Assembly (NCBI GenBank): GCA_050743385.1
Contig: JBOGFJ010000170.1
Location: 1 to 25,166 of the forward strand
Origin: JACDBD01 sp050743385
Lineage (GTDB): Bacteria; Actinomycetota; Acidimicrobiia; IMCC26256; JACDBD01
Length of the DNA: 25,166 bases
Reading direction: 5' to 3'
In this document: in pieces, positions 15,038-22,827 of the stretch
How positions within the stretch are numbered: the stretch's first letter is position 1
How the letters are laid out: every line of letters starts with the position of its first letter
Translations under genes and position numbers: made by a program
The notes under the pieces: model-generated
Told to the model about the DNA's origin: nothing
The model's database searches: none
Seen by the model: the letters and a program-made list of their open reading frames with translations, nothing else

Positions 15038-16155
15038 GCGCCCACCAGCTCGTCGTAGACGTCCCAGGTGCGCCGAGCGGTGACGTTCCAGCTGAAGTCG
15101 GCAGCGCGCTGCCGGCCCCGCCGGGCGAGGTCGGCGCGGGCGTCGGCATCGGCGAGCAGCCGGGCGAGGGCGTCGCCGAGCTCGTCGTGGTCGTCGGGGT
15201 CGACGAGCACGGCGGCGTCGCCCGCCGACTCGGGCATCGCCGAGCGGTCGGATGTGATGACGGGCGCACCGCACGCCATCGCCTCCAGCACGGGCAGGCC
15301 GAAGCCTTCGTAGATCGAGGGGAACACGAAGACGCGGGCACGCGAGTACAGCGCTGCCAGCTCCTTGCGGGTCAGACCGCCCTCGCTGACCCGGGTGCGG
15401 TTCTCGAGGCGCCGGCGGCGGATCCCGTCGGCCACCTCGGCGCCGAGCCACCCCTGCGGCCCGTGCACGACGAGCGTGACTGCCGGATCCTGCCGGGCCA
15501 CGCGCTCGAACGCGTCGAGCACTGCGAGCACGTTCTTGCGCTCCTCCTGGGTGCCGAGCCACAAGACGTACGGCTCCGTGATGCCGCGCCCGGCGACGAA
15601 CTCGCGTGCGGCCTCGGGGTCCCACTCGGGCATGGCGACACCGTGAGGCACGACCCGCAGCCGGTCGCGCTCGACACCCAGCAGCTCACGCACCTCGTCG
15701 GCGGTGCTGTACGACGGGCAGATGATGCGGTCGGCCTCTCGGGCGGCGAAGCGGAGGCCGCGCTTGAGGGACAGGCGCGCCGCCCGCGGATAGCGCTCGG
15801 GGAAACGCAACGGGGACAGGTCGTGCACGGTGGCGACGAGCGCGGCCGCCCCGCCCGGGGGCAGCATCGGGCCGGTCGCGTGCACGACGTCGAGGGGCCC
15901 ACAAACCGTCTGGGGTGCGGGCCGGCGACGCTCCGCCCACGAGGCGTAGAGGGCGTCACGTTCGAACGGGAACGCGCAGCGCCGCAAAGGCAGCGCCTGC
16001 ACGTCGGCGGGGACGAGCGCGTGGGCGGCGTGGAAGAGGACGAGATCGTCGGTGTGGCCGATGGCGCCGAGGGCGTCGCAGAGGGCGAGCGTGTACACGC
16101 CCGCGCCCGTGGCGACCCGCTGGAAGAGCGGTTCGGCGTTGATCCCCACCTTCAT
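15034..16155 (-). CDS. GT4 family glycosyltransferase
   Basis: This 373-aa GT-B enzyme begins MKVGINAEPLFQRVATGAGVY, the usual acceptor-domain loop of mannosyl- and other GT4 transferases. Later come YVLWLGTQEERKNVLAVLDAF and the donor-site motif YEGFGLPVLEAMACGAPVIT (about 281-300) with its two glutamates. It is probably cytoplasmic, acting on a lipid-linked acceptor. Start is ATG 16155, with Shine-Dalgarno GAGGGAG about 5 nt upstream. It has a 73-bp gap from the upstream GT2 gene, the longest in this block, with a TACCCT hexamer that may be an internal promoter. Confidence 0.92.
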   Translation of the reverse strand: MKVGINAEPLFQRVATGAGVYTLALCDALGAIGHTDDLVLFHAAHALVPADVQALPLRRCAFPFERDALYASWAERRRPAPQTVCGPLDVVHATGPMLPPGGAAALVATVHDLSPLRFPERYPRAARLSLKRGLRFAAREADRIICPSYSTADEVRELLGVERDRLRVVPHGVAMPEWDPEAAREFVAGRGITEPYVLWLGTQEERKNVLAVLDAFERVARQDPAVTLVVHGPQGWLGAEVADGIRRRRLENRTRVSEGGLTRKELAALYSRARVFVFPSIYEGFGLPVLEAMACGAPVITSDRSAMPESAGDAAVLVDPDDHDELGDALARLLADADARADLARRGRQRAADFSWNVTARRTWDVYDELVGA

Positions 16156-16176
16156 ATGGCTCCCTCGCTCGGCGGC

Positions 16177-16182
16177 AGGGTA
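16177..16182 (-). promoter_or_regulatory. Candidate internal -10 element before the GT4 gene
   Basis: TACCCT on the minus strand lies 21 nt before ATG 16155 within the 73-bp gap, leaving room for a short leader that carries the GAGGGAG ribosome site. It is flanked by a short GGCGGC/GCCGCC inverted repeat. Confidence 0.3.
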
Positions 16183-16228
16183 CCGGCCGCCGCCCTGCGG
16201 GCCGCTCGTCCGCACGGTCGCGCGCGCG

Positions 16229-16960
16229 TCACTCGACGATGCGGTACTTCACGAGGGTCCAGAGAGCGACGAAGCCGTCCCGCCACGTGATCTTCTTCCC
16301 CTCTTCGGGCTCACGACCCGCATACGAGATCGGCACCTCGTAGATGCGGATCTTCTGGCGCAAGACCTTGGCGGTGATCTCGGGCTCGAACTCGAAGCCG
16401 TCAGCGCGCAACGTGATCTCCTCGAGCACGCGCCGGTCGAACATCTTGTAACAGGTCTCCATGTCGGAGAGCGTCGTGTTGTAGAGCACGTTCGTCACGA
16501 AAGAGAGGAATCGGTTCCCGAGCCAGTGCAGATACAGCATGTTCCGGTGCTCGCCGGTAAAGCGCGATCCGTAGACGACCTGTGCCCGGCCCTTCAGCAT
16601 GGGGGCGAGCAGCTTCGGCCAGTCTTCGGGGTCGTACTCGAGGTCGGCGTCCTGGATCACGACGACGTCGCCGGTGACGTTGGCGAGCCCGGTGCGGACG
16701 GCCGCGCCCTTGCCTCGGTTGTCGGGGTGCAGGACGACGCGCACCGTGCTGTCGCCGAGTTGCGAGAGCACCGCGCGCGTGCCGTCATCGCTACCGTCGT
16801 CGACGAGGACGATCTCGCGGTCGAGCGGAAGGTCGACCGCGCGCATACGGCGAACGATCTCGACGACGGTGTTGCGCTCGTTGAAGACCGGTACGATGAC
16901 CGAGAGCTTGCGATACGGCTTCCCGGCGTCCGCGCCGTCAGGCCTGTCGGCGGAAGTCAC
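16229..16960 (-). CDS. GT2 glycosyltransferase, polyprenyl-phosphate sugar synthase-like (DPM1 type)
   Basis: This 243-aa GT-A enzyme resembles dolichyl/polyprenyl-phosphate mannose or glucose synthases. It has KLSVIVPVFNERNTV (18-32), VLVDDGSDDGT (51-61), the DxD-type motif QDADLEYDP (D104, D106), YGSRFTGEH, and ETCYKMFDRRVL. There is no C-terminal membrane segment, as in the single-domain DPM1 type. The likely role is transfer of a sugar from a nucleotide donor to undecaprenyl or decaprenyl phosphate. Start is uncertain: GTG 16960 has GGGGGGAG right upstream and a 23-bp overlap with the preceding gene. ATG 16981 would give a 7-aa longer protein and a 44-bp overlap. Confidence 0.9.
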   Translation of the reverse strand: MTSADRPDGADAGKPYRKLSVIVPVFNERNTVVEIVRRMRAVDLPLDREIVLVDDGSDDGTRAVLSQLGDSTVRVVLHPDNRGKGAAVRTGLANVTGDVVVIQDADLEYDPEDWPKLLAPMLKGRAQVVYGSRFTGEHRNMLYLHWLGNRFLSFVTNVLYNTTLSDMETCYKMFDRRVLEEITLRADGFEFEPEITAKVLRQKIRIYEVPISYAGREPEEGKKITWRDGFVALWTLVKYRIVE

Positions 16961-17888
16961 GCTCCCCCCGGTACCAGTCATAGGTGAGAGCGAGACCCTC
17001 GCGAAGATCGACCTCCGGACGCCAGCCGAGCTCGCGGCGCGCCAAGCTGATGTCGGGCCGCCGACGCACGGGATCGTCGACAGGCAGCTCCTCGAACGTG
17101 ATCTCCGACGTCGAACCGGTGACCTCGAGCACCACCTCGGCAAGCTCGAGCACGCTGAACTCGTCGGGGTTGCCGATGTTCATCGGGCCGGTCCAGCCCG
17201 AATCGAGGAGCGCCAGGATGCCCCGCACCTCGTCGGCGACGTAGCAGAACGACCGGGTCTGCTTTCCGTCGCCGTAGACGGTGAGCGGCTTGCCGTCGAT
17301 CGCCTGGTTGAGGAAGTTCGACACGACGCGCCCGTCGCCCGACCGGAGCCGAGGGCCGTGAGTGTTGAAGATGCGCACGATCTTGACGTCGAGGCCGTGC
17401 GCGCGGTGGTAGGCAAGCGCGATCGCCTCGGCGAAGCGCTTCGCCTCGTCGTACACGCCCCGCGGGCCGACCGGGTTCACGTTGCCCCAGTACGACTCGG
17501 GCTGGGGATGCACGAGGGGGTCACCGTAGATCTCGCTCGTCGACGCGAGGAGATAGCGCGCCTGCTTGTCCTTCGCGAGACCCAGGGTGTTGTGCGTACC
17601 GAGGGAACCCACCTTGAGCGTCTTGATCGGGTACTCGAGGTAGTCGCGCGGGCTCGCCGGACTGGCGAAGTGCAGCACCGCGTCGACCGGGCCGTCGACG
17701 CTCACGTACTGCGTGACGTCGTGCTCGATGAAGGTGAATCCGGTGTCACCCTCGAGGCTCGCCAGGTTGGCGTGGCTCCCGGTGAGCAGCGAGTCGATCG
17801 CCACCACCTCCCAGCCGCGGGCGTGGAGGGCCTCGCAGAGGTGGGAGCCGAGGAATCCGGCGCCCCCCGTAACGACGGCCCGCGGCAT
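16938..17888 (-). CDS. uxs: UDP-glucuronate decarboxylase (UDP-xylose synthase)
   Basis: This 316-aa extended SDR converts UDP-glucuronate to UDP-xylose. Marks are the Rossmann motif TGGAGFLGSH (G8, G11, G14), HFASPASPRDYLEYPIKTLK, ASTSEIYGDPLVHPQ, and the catalytic Y146-x-x-x-K150 in GVYDEAKRFAE. RIFNTHGPR and GDGKQTRSFCYVADEV are also present, and together these are distinctive for the UXS family. Start ATG 17888 shares one base with the TGA stop of the UDP-glucose dehydrogenase gene (TGATG), so substrate maker and user are translated together. Length is normal for a cytosolic bacterial UXS. Confidence 0.94.
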   Translation of the reverse strand: MPRAVVTGGAGFLGSHLCEALHARGWEVVAIDSLLTGSHANLASLEGDTGFTFIEHDVTQYVSVDGPVDAVLHFASPASPRDYLEYPIKTLKVGSLGTHNTLGLAKDKQARYLLASTSEIYGDPLVHPQPESYWGNVNPVGPRGVYDEAKRFAEAIALAYHRAHGLDVKIVRIFNTHGPRLRSGDGRVVSNFLNQAIDGKPLTVYGDGKQTRSFCYVADEVRGILALLDSGWTGPMNIGNPDEFSVLELAEVVLEVTGSTSEITFEELPVDDPVRRRPDISLARRELGWRPEVDLREGLALTYDWYRGERDFRRQA

Positions 17889-19183
17889 CAGCGGCCGACG
17901 CCCTGGTACGCGAAGCCGCGGCGGCGCATCGCCAGCGGGTCGAGGAGGTTGCGGGCGTCGACGACCGCCGGCTGGTCCATCGTCGTCGCCACCCGCTCGA
18001 AGTCGAGCCACCGGAACTCGTCCCACTCCGTGAGCACCGCCAGCACCCGGGCGCCGTCGCACGCCTCGTAGGGGTCGGCCACGACGTCGAGCCCGGGCAG
18101 GCGACGGCCGGCCTCCTCCCCCGCCGCCGGGTCGTACGCCCGGACGCGGGCACCCTCCTCGAGGACCCGGGCGGCCACGGCCAGCGACGGCGAATCGCGC
18201 AGGTCGTCGGTGTTGGCCTTGAACGTGAGCCCCCAGACGCCCACGCTGACGCCGGCGAGCGAGCCGCCGGCGGCGGCGCGAATCTTGGCGACGATCCGCT
18301 CGTGCTGGCGGCGGTTCACCTCGACCACACCATCGAGAAGGCTGAAGTCGTACCCGGCAGCTCCCGCCGTGTGAAGGAGTGCGGCGGTGTCCTTCGGGAA
18401 GCACGAGCCGCCGTACCCGGGGCCGGGATGCAGGAACTCGAAACCGATGCGCGAGTCGTAGCCCATGCCCAACGCGACCTCGCGCACGTCGGCGTTCACG
18501 GTCTCACACAGGTTGGCGACGGCGTTGATGAACGAGATCTTGGTTGCGAGGAAGGCGTTGGACGCGTACTTGATCATCTCGGCCGAGGCCGGGTCGGTCA
18601 CGAGAATCGGCGCGTGCACGTTGCTGTAGAGCTCGGACACCCGCACCGCGACGGCGGCATCCTCGCATCCGATCACCACCCGGTTGGGGTGCAGGAAGTC
18701 GCGCACCGCCGTGCCCTCGCGGAGGAACTCGGGGTTGGACGCGACGCCCACCTCGTCGACGACCGCGCCCGACTCGCCGAGTATCCGCTCGACAAGGCGG
18801 GTGGAGCCGACCGGCATCGTCGACTTGTTCACGACGACGGTGCCGGGCTGGAGCACCGACGCGATCTCGCGGACGACGTCCTCGACGACAGAGAGATCGG
18901 CGGCGCCGGCGGCGCCCTGGGGCGTCGGCACGCACAGGAACACGAACTCGGCGCGCGCCGCCGCGGTTGCAGCGCCGACCACGAACCTCAGCCGGTGCGC
19001 CTCCAACCCCTCGGCGACGAGCGCGGGGAGGCCCTCCTCGAGGATGGGGATCTCGGCCTTCGAGAGTCGGTCGACCTTCTCGGCGTCGACGTCGGCGCAG
19101 GCGACGTCGTGACCGAGGTGGGCGAGACAGGCCGCCGTCGTCAGGCCGACGTAGCCGGCGCCGACGACCGCGATGGAGCTCAT
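17888..19183 (-). CDS. ugd: UDP-glucose 6-dehydrogenase
   Basis: This 431-aa enzyme oxidises UDP-glucose to UDP-glucuronate with two NAD. It has the N-terminal NAD-binding motif VVGAGYVGLTTA (6-17), VPTPQG, NKSTMPVGS, and the catalytic cysteine C261 in GPGYGGSCFPKDT. The C-terminal UDP-binding domain contains GLTFKANTDDLRDSPS. All expected parts are intact. Start ATG 19183 is preceded by TAGGCT with 8 nt between, so this gene may have its own promoter although it lies only 33 bp after the LCP gene. It is followed by the decarboxylase with a 1-bp overlap, giving a two-step UDP-xylose route. Confidence 0.95.
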   Translation of the reverse strand: MSSIAVVGAGYVGLTTAACLAHLGHDVACADVDAEKVDRLSKAEIPILEEGLPALVAEGLEAHRLRFVVGAATAAARAEFVFLCVPTPQGAAGAADLSVVEDVVREIASVLQPGTVVVNKSTMPVGSTRLVERILGESGAVVDEVGVASNPEFLREGTAVRDFLHPNRVVIGCEDAAVAVRVSELYSNVHAPILVTDPASAEMIKYASNAFLATKISFINAVANLCETVNADVREVALGMGYDSRIGFEFLHPGPGYGGSCFPKDTAALLHTAGAAGYDFSLLDGVVEVNRRQHERIVAKIRAAAGGSLAGVSVGVWGLTFKANTDDLRDSPSLAVAARVLEEGARVRAYDPAAGEEAGRRLPGLDVVADPYEACDGARVLAVLTEWDEFRWLDFERVATTMDQPAVVDARNLLDPLAMRRRGFAYQGVGR

Positions 19184-19191
19184 GGCACGAA

Positions 19192-19197
19192 AGCCTA
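19192..19197 (-). promoter_or_regulatory. Candidate -10 element before ugd
   Basis: TAGGCT on the minus strand lies 8 nt before ATG 19183 in the 33-bp gap after the LCP gene. It has the same arrangement as other first-gene starts in this window. Confidence 0.38.
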
Positions 19198-19216
19198 CGG
19201 CAGGGGCACTTCCGGG

Positions 19217-20662
19217 CTAGCAGTCGGCGACCGGAGCCTCCGCGCCGTCCTCGGGCTCGGTCGCCTCCTCCGGCGTCGAGCTCGGCGCAGCCGTCGTCTC
19301 CGGTGCCGCGGACTCGGTCGGCGCGGCATCGGCCGGCGGAGTGATGCCTTCGAAATCGGAACCGAGCACGAGCTGGACGTCGGCGTCGGCAATCGTGTCA
19401 TCCTCGACGAGCGTGCCGACGCCGCCGGCGAGCACGCTCCGGACCACTTCCGCCTTGTCCTCCGCGCCCGGCCGGTAGTGAACCTCGGTCTCGTCGAGGG
19501 CGTCGGCGTTCCCGATGCCCCCGCTCTGGAAGCCGTGGTCGCGCAACGACGCCTCCGTCTCGCCGGCGGCGCCGTTGACCTCTGACGCGTTCAGGGTGCG
19601 TACGCGAATGGTGCTCGGTGCAGGGCCGTCCGCCGGAGCGGTCGGTGCTTCGAGGGTCCGCAGGCGGGCGAGCAGCGGTTCCGCCGCTTCCTCGTTGAGG
19701 TACAGCACCGATTGACCGTCGAAGTTGGGCCCGGTCTCGAACGGCACCGTTCTCATCTCGATGCTGCTCAAGTTGGGATCGACCCGGCGGAACGCCTGGA
19801 TGAGCTTGTTGATGTCGGTGCGGCTCAGGCCCTCGTCGGCCTTGAGCTCGGAGAGGGCCTCGTCGGCGATGCGGTTGGCCGCGAGCGGGTTGCGCAGTGC
19901 AACGGAGACCGCCTCGGCCGCGAGCCGGCGCATGAACGCCTGCTGTCGCTCGATCCGCCCGATGTCGTACTGCTCGTCGGGCACCCACTCACCGTCGATC
20001 TGCCTCTCGTATGAGCGTGAGCGGACGTAGGCCAGCGCGGCCGCCCCGTCGAGCTCGTAGCACGCGGGATAGGTCGCACCGAAGAAGGCGACGCTGAGGC
20101 CGGTGTTGAGGTCGCGTGCGGGCGCGTCGAAGAGGATGGGCACCCCGCCCACGGCGTTCACGATGCCCTCGAAGCTGGCGAAGTCGACCTCGAGGTAGTG
20201 GTGGATGGGGATGCGGAAGTTCGACTGGATCGTGTCGATGACCCGCTGCGGCCCCTCGTTGTAGGCGGCGTTGATCTTCGACTGGCCGAGGCCGGGGACG
20301 TCGACGAGCAGGTCGCGCGGGAACGACATGAGCAGGCCCGTGCGGGCCTCGGGATCGACATGCACGACCATGATCGTGTCGGAGCGCTGGCCGGCCTCAA
20401 CGGTGGGGTCGCCGAAGGCCTCCTCCTGCTCCGGGTTCTCGACGAACGCGCGGGTATCGGAGCCGATGAGGAGGAAGTTGGCGGGCTCACCCGGGTCGGT
20501 GTTCTCGTCGACGGTGACGTCGATGCGCTCGATGTTGTCGATCTTCTGGTCGTAGACGTAGTTGACACCGACGAGTCCGCCCACCGTGACCGCGGTGGTG
20601 GCGCCGAGGGCAAGGACGTACGTCCGGAGCCAGGCGCGAACGCCCGATCGGGCAGCACTCAT
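19217..20662 (-). CDS. LytR-CpsA-Psr (LCP) family glycopolymer ligase
   Basis: LCP enzymes attach lipid-linked glycopolymers to peptidoglycan outside the membrane. This 481-aa protein has one N-terminal membrane helix (about 12-36) and the LCP domain (about 62-255). That domain contains FLLIGSDTR (63-71), RSDTIMVVHVDP, SFPRDLLVDVPG, GQSKINAAYNEG, and the arginine-rich YVRSRSYER with DIGRIERQQAFM. A LytR_C domain follows (about 347-440). The Glu/Ala/Pro-rich tail ends in cysteine. Start ATG 20662 is preceded by TAGAAT with 9 nt between, giving at most a very short leader. It is the first gene of the glycan block, which fits a ligase for the polymer made by the genes downstream. It is divergent from pabB. 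Confidence 0.94.
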   Translation of the reverse strand: MSAARSGVRAWLRTYVLALGATTAVTVGGLVGVNYVYDQKIDNIERIDVTVDENTDPGEPANFLLIGSDTRAFVENPEQEEAFGDPTVEAGQRSDTIMVVHVDPEARTGLLMSFPRDLLVDVPGLGQSKINAAYNEGPQRVIDTIQSNFRIPIHHYLEVDFASFEGIVNAVGGVPILFDAPARDLNTGLSVAFFGATYPACYELDGAAALAYVRSRSYERQIDGEWVPDEQYDIGRIERQQAFMRRLAAEAVSVALRNPLAANRIADEALSELKADEGLSRTDINKLIQAFRRVDPNLSSIEMRTVPFETGPNFDGQSVLYLNEEAAEPLLARLRTLEAPTAPADGPAPSTIRVRTLNASEVNGAAGETEASLRDHGFQSGGIGNADALDETEVHYRPGAEDKAEVVRSVLAGGVGTLVEDDTIADADVQLVLGSDFEGITPPADAAPTESAAPETTAAPSSTPEEATEPEDGAEAPVADC

Positions 20663-20671
20663 GATGAGCGC

Positions 20672-20677
20672 ATTCTA
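20672..20677 (-). promoter_or_regulatory. Candidate -10 element for the LCP gene and glycan block
   Basis: TAGAAT on the minus strand, close to the TATAAT consensus, lies 9 nt before ATG 20662. The whole divergent LCP/pabB gap is only 56 bp, so this promoter and the pabB one must share upstream DNA. Confidence 0.5.
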
Positions 20678-20706
20678 CTCAGCGGGTCCCGCGAAGTCGC
20701 CGCGGG

Positions 20707-20712
20707 TACCCT
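20707..20712 (+). promoter_or_regulatory. Candidate -10 element for pabB
   Basis: TACCCT lies 6 nt before GTG 20719, the same spacing as at cofD. There is no Shine-Dalgarno, so leaderless translation is likely. Confidence 0.45.
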
Positions 20713-20718
20713 CCGCTC

Positions 20719-21969
20719 GTGGCCCTGGTGGCGCGCCTGCTCGCGCATCTCCCTCCCGATGTCGACGCCGCCGCCGTCCGCACCGGGGGGAAGGCGATCG
20801 TGGGCGCGGTGCCCTCCGACGTGGTCAGCGCGTCCGGGCCCGACGCGTTCGCCCGCCTCGACACGCTCGAGGCGGGGTGGTGGGCGGGCTTCGCGTCGTA
20901 CGACCTGGGGCGGGCGGTCGAGCGGATCGTGGCCCGCACCGACGGGGGCGGCGGTGACCCACCCGATCTCCTCCTGGCCCGCTTCCCGGCCCGAGCCGTC
21001 GTCGACCTCGCCTCCGGTGCGGTCGATGTCGTCGGCGACGGCCCCGGGCGGCCGGTGCTGGAGGATGCCGCGCGCCGGGCCGCCGGTGCGCCGTCCCGCC
21101 CGGTCGACGTCACCGCGATCGCGGCGCCCCGCTGGCAGTCGAGCCTCGATCGCACTGCGTTCGAGGCCGCCGTCGACACCATTCTCGAGCTGATCCGCGC
21201 CGGCGACTGCTACCAGGTGAACCTCACGCGCCGGCTGACCGGCGCGGTCGCGCTCGATCCGGTCGGGCTGTTCGGGGCGCTGGAGGCGCGGAACCCGTCC
21301 CCCCATGCCGCGTTCCTCCGCGTCGGCGCGGCCGGCAGGCGCGCCCCGCTCGCGGTCGTGTCGGCGTCGCCGGAGTGCTTCCTGCGCTGGAACGGCCGCG
21401 ACATCGAGACGCGCCCGATCAAGGGCACGGCCCGCGACGCCGCCGCGCTCCGCAGGAGTGCGAAGGACCGGGCCGAGAACGTGATGATCGTCGACCTTGC
21501 CCGCAACGACCTCGGCCGGGTATGCGAGCCGGGATCGATCACGGTGCCGTCGTTGTGTGAGCTGGAGAGCCACCCGGGGCTGCATCATCTCGTCAGCACA
21601 GTGCGGGGGCGCCGTCGCGCGTCCATCGGTGTCGGCGCGCTCCTGCGGGCGACGTTCCCTCCCGCCTCGGTGACGGGCGCACCGAAGCCGCGTGTGCTCC
21701 AGATCATCGAGGATCTCGAACCGGTCCGGCGCGGCGTCTACTGCGGCGCGGTCGGGTGGATCGATACCGAGCGCGATGCCGGCGAGCTCGCGGTCGCGAT
21801 CCGCACGTTCAGCATCATGCCGGGCGCCACGCATCTCGGGGTCGGCGCCGGCATCGTGGCGGACTCGGACCCGGCCGCCGAATGGGCCGAGACCGAGTTG
21901 AAGGGGGCGCGGCTCCTCGCCTGCGCCGCCGAGGTCTCGCGCGCGCCCGCGCACGCGCTCGCGTCCTGA
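20719..21969 (+). CDS. pabB: Aminodeoxychorismate synthase component I (PabB)
   Basis: This 416-aa chorismate-binding enzyme aminates chorismate to 4-amino-4-deoxychorismate, on the way to p-aminobenzoate and folate. The N-terminal third is a divergent subdomain. The chorismate-binding domain shows IRAGDCYQVNLTRR, SASPECFLRW, the active-site PIKGT (233-237), NVMIVDLARNDLGRVC, PPASVTGAPK and GVGAGIVADSDP. The PIKGT lysine favours PabB over anthranilate synthase; the downstream lyase-type gene supports this. The glutaminase PabA is not in the window. Start is GTG 20719, with a TACCCT 6 nt upstream. The stop shares one base with the next gene's ATG (TGATG). Confidence 0.93.
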   Translation: MALVARLLAHLPPDVDAAAVRTGGKAIVGAVPSDVVSASGPDAFARLDTLEAGWWAGFASYDLGRAVERIVARTDGGGGDPPDLLLARFPARAVVDLASGAVDVVGDGPGRPVLEDAARRAAGAPSRPVDVTAIAAPRWQSSLDRTAFEAAVDTILELIRAGDCYQVNLTRRLTGAVALDPVGLFGALEARNPSPHAAFLRVGAAGRRAPLAVVSASPECFLRWNGRDIETRPIKGTARDAAALRRSAKDRAENVMIVDLARNDLGRVCEPGSITVPSLCELESHPGLHHLVSTVRGRRRASIGVGALLRATFPPASVTGAPKPRVLQIIEDLEPVRRGVYCGAVGWIDTERDAGELAVAIRTFSIMPGATHLGVGAGIVADSDPAAEWAETELKGARLLACAAEVSRAPAHALAS

Positions 21970-22820
21970 TGACCGAGCGTGACTCGGTCGTGTGGATCGA
22001 CGGCGAGCTGCTGGCGACGACCGCCGCCCGCGTCTCGCCCTTCGACCACGGCCTCCTCGTGGGCGACGGCGTGTTCGAGACGCTGCGTGTCTACGGGGGC
22101 GTGCCGTTCGCGTGGACCCGCCACCACGAGCGGCTGCACCGATCTGCGGCTGGGCTCGGCATCGAGGCGCCGACGAGCGACGGGCTGCGCGCCGCCACCG
22201 ACGCGGTACTCGAGGCGAACGGGCTGACCGACGCGCGCATGCGCATCACCGTGACGGGCGGGCCGGCACCACTGGGCTCCGAACGCGGCACGGCGCACCC
22301 GACGGTGATCGTCGCTGCGAGCGAGATGCGGCCTTGGCCACCCGCGGTGCGGGTCGTACACGCCCCTTGGACGCGCAACGAGACCGGCGCGGTCGCGGGC
22401 CTCAAGACGACGTCGTACGCCGAGAACGTGCGCGCCCTCGCGTTCGCTCACGAACGGGAAGGCGGGGAGGCGATCTTCGCCAACACGCGCGGCGAGCTGT
22501 GCGAGGCCACCGGCTCGAACGTGTTCGTCATCCGGGATGGCATCGTGCGGACACCGCCGGCGGCGGCGGGGTGCCTGCTCGGAGTCACCCGGGCGCTGGT
22601 GCTCGAGCTGTGCGCCGGGGATGGGATCACCGCGGAGGAGACGACGCTCGCGCCCGCGGCGCTGGCGGCGGCCGACGAGGCGTTCCTGACCTCGTCGACG
22701 CGGGAGGTGCAGGCGATCTCGCACGTCGACGGGCTCGCCATCCCCGCGGCGCCCGGCCCGACGACGACCGCGTTGGCGAAGGCCTTCGCCGACCTCGTCG
22801 CCCGCGATCCCGACCCCTGA
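21969..22820 (+). CDS. pabC: Class IV aminotransferase, probable aminodeoxychorismate lyase (PabC)
   Basis: This 283-aa PLP enzyme of fold type IV probably releases pyruvate from aminodeoxychorismate to give p-aminobenzoate. Visible marks are RVSPFDHGLLVGDGVFETLRVYGG near the start (FDHG and GVFET are typical), the PLP lysine K146 in AGLKTTSYAENV, and GELCEATGSNVFV for phosphate binding. A branched-chain or D-amino acid aminotransferase has the same fold, but one-base overlap with pabB argues for PabC. Start is ATG 21969. The gene ends 7 bp from the convergent biotin ligase gene, with no terminator hairpin between them. Confidence 0.9.
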   Translation: MTERDSVVWIDGELLATTAARVSPFDHGLLVGDGVFETLRVYGGVPFAWTRHHERLHRSAAGLGIEAPTSDGLRAATDAVLEANGLTDARMRITVTGGPAPLGSERGTAHPTVIVAASEMRPWPPAVRVVHAPWTRNETGAVAGLKTTSYAENVRALAFAHEREGGEAIFANTRGELCEATGSNVFVIRDGIVRTPPAAAGCLLGVTRALVLELCAGDGITAEETTLAPAALAAADEAFLTSSTREVQAISHVDGLAIPAAPGPTTTALAKAFADLVARDPDP

Positions 22821-22827
22821 GGACCGC

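Noticed and set aside
15038..15625. N-terminal extension of the WbbL-like gene
   Set aside because: The glycosyltransferase fold begins right after GTG 15037, which has a GTGA overlap. The extension lies inside the GT4 gene.
17889..18404. N-terminal extension of the UDP-xylose synthase gene into ugd
   Set aside because: The Rossmann motif starts directly after ATG 17888, and the extension is the out-of-frame shadow of ugd.
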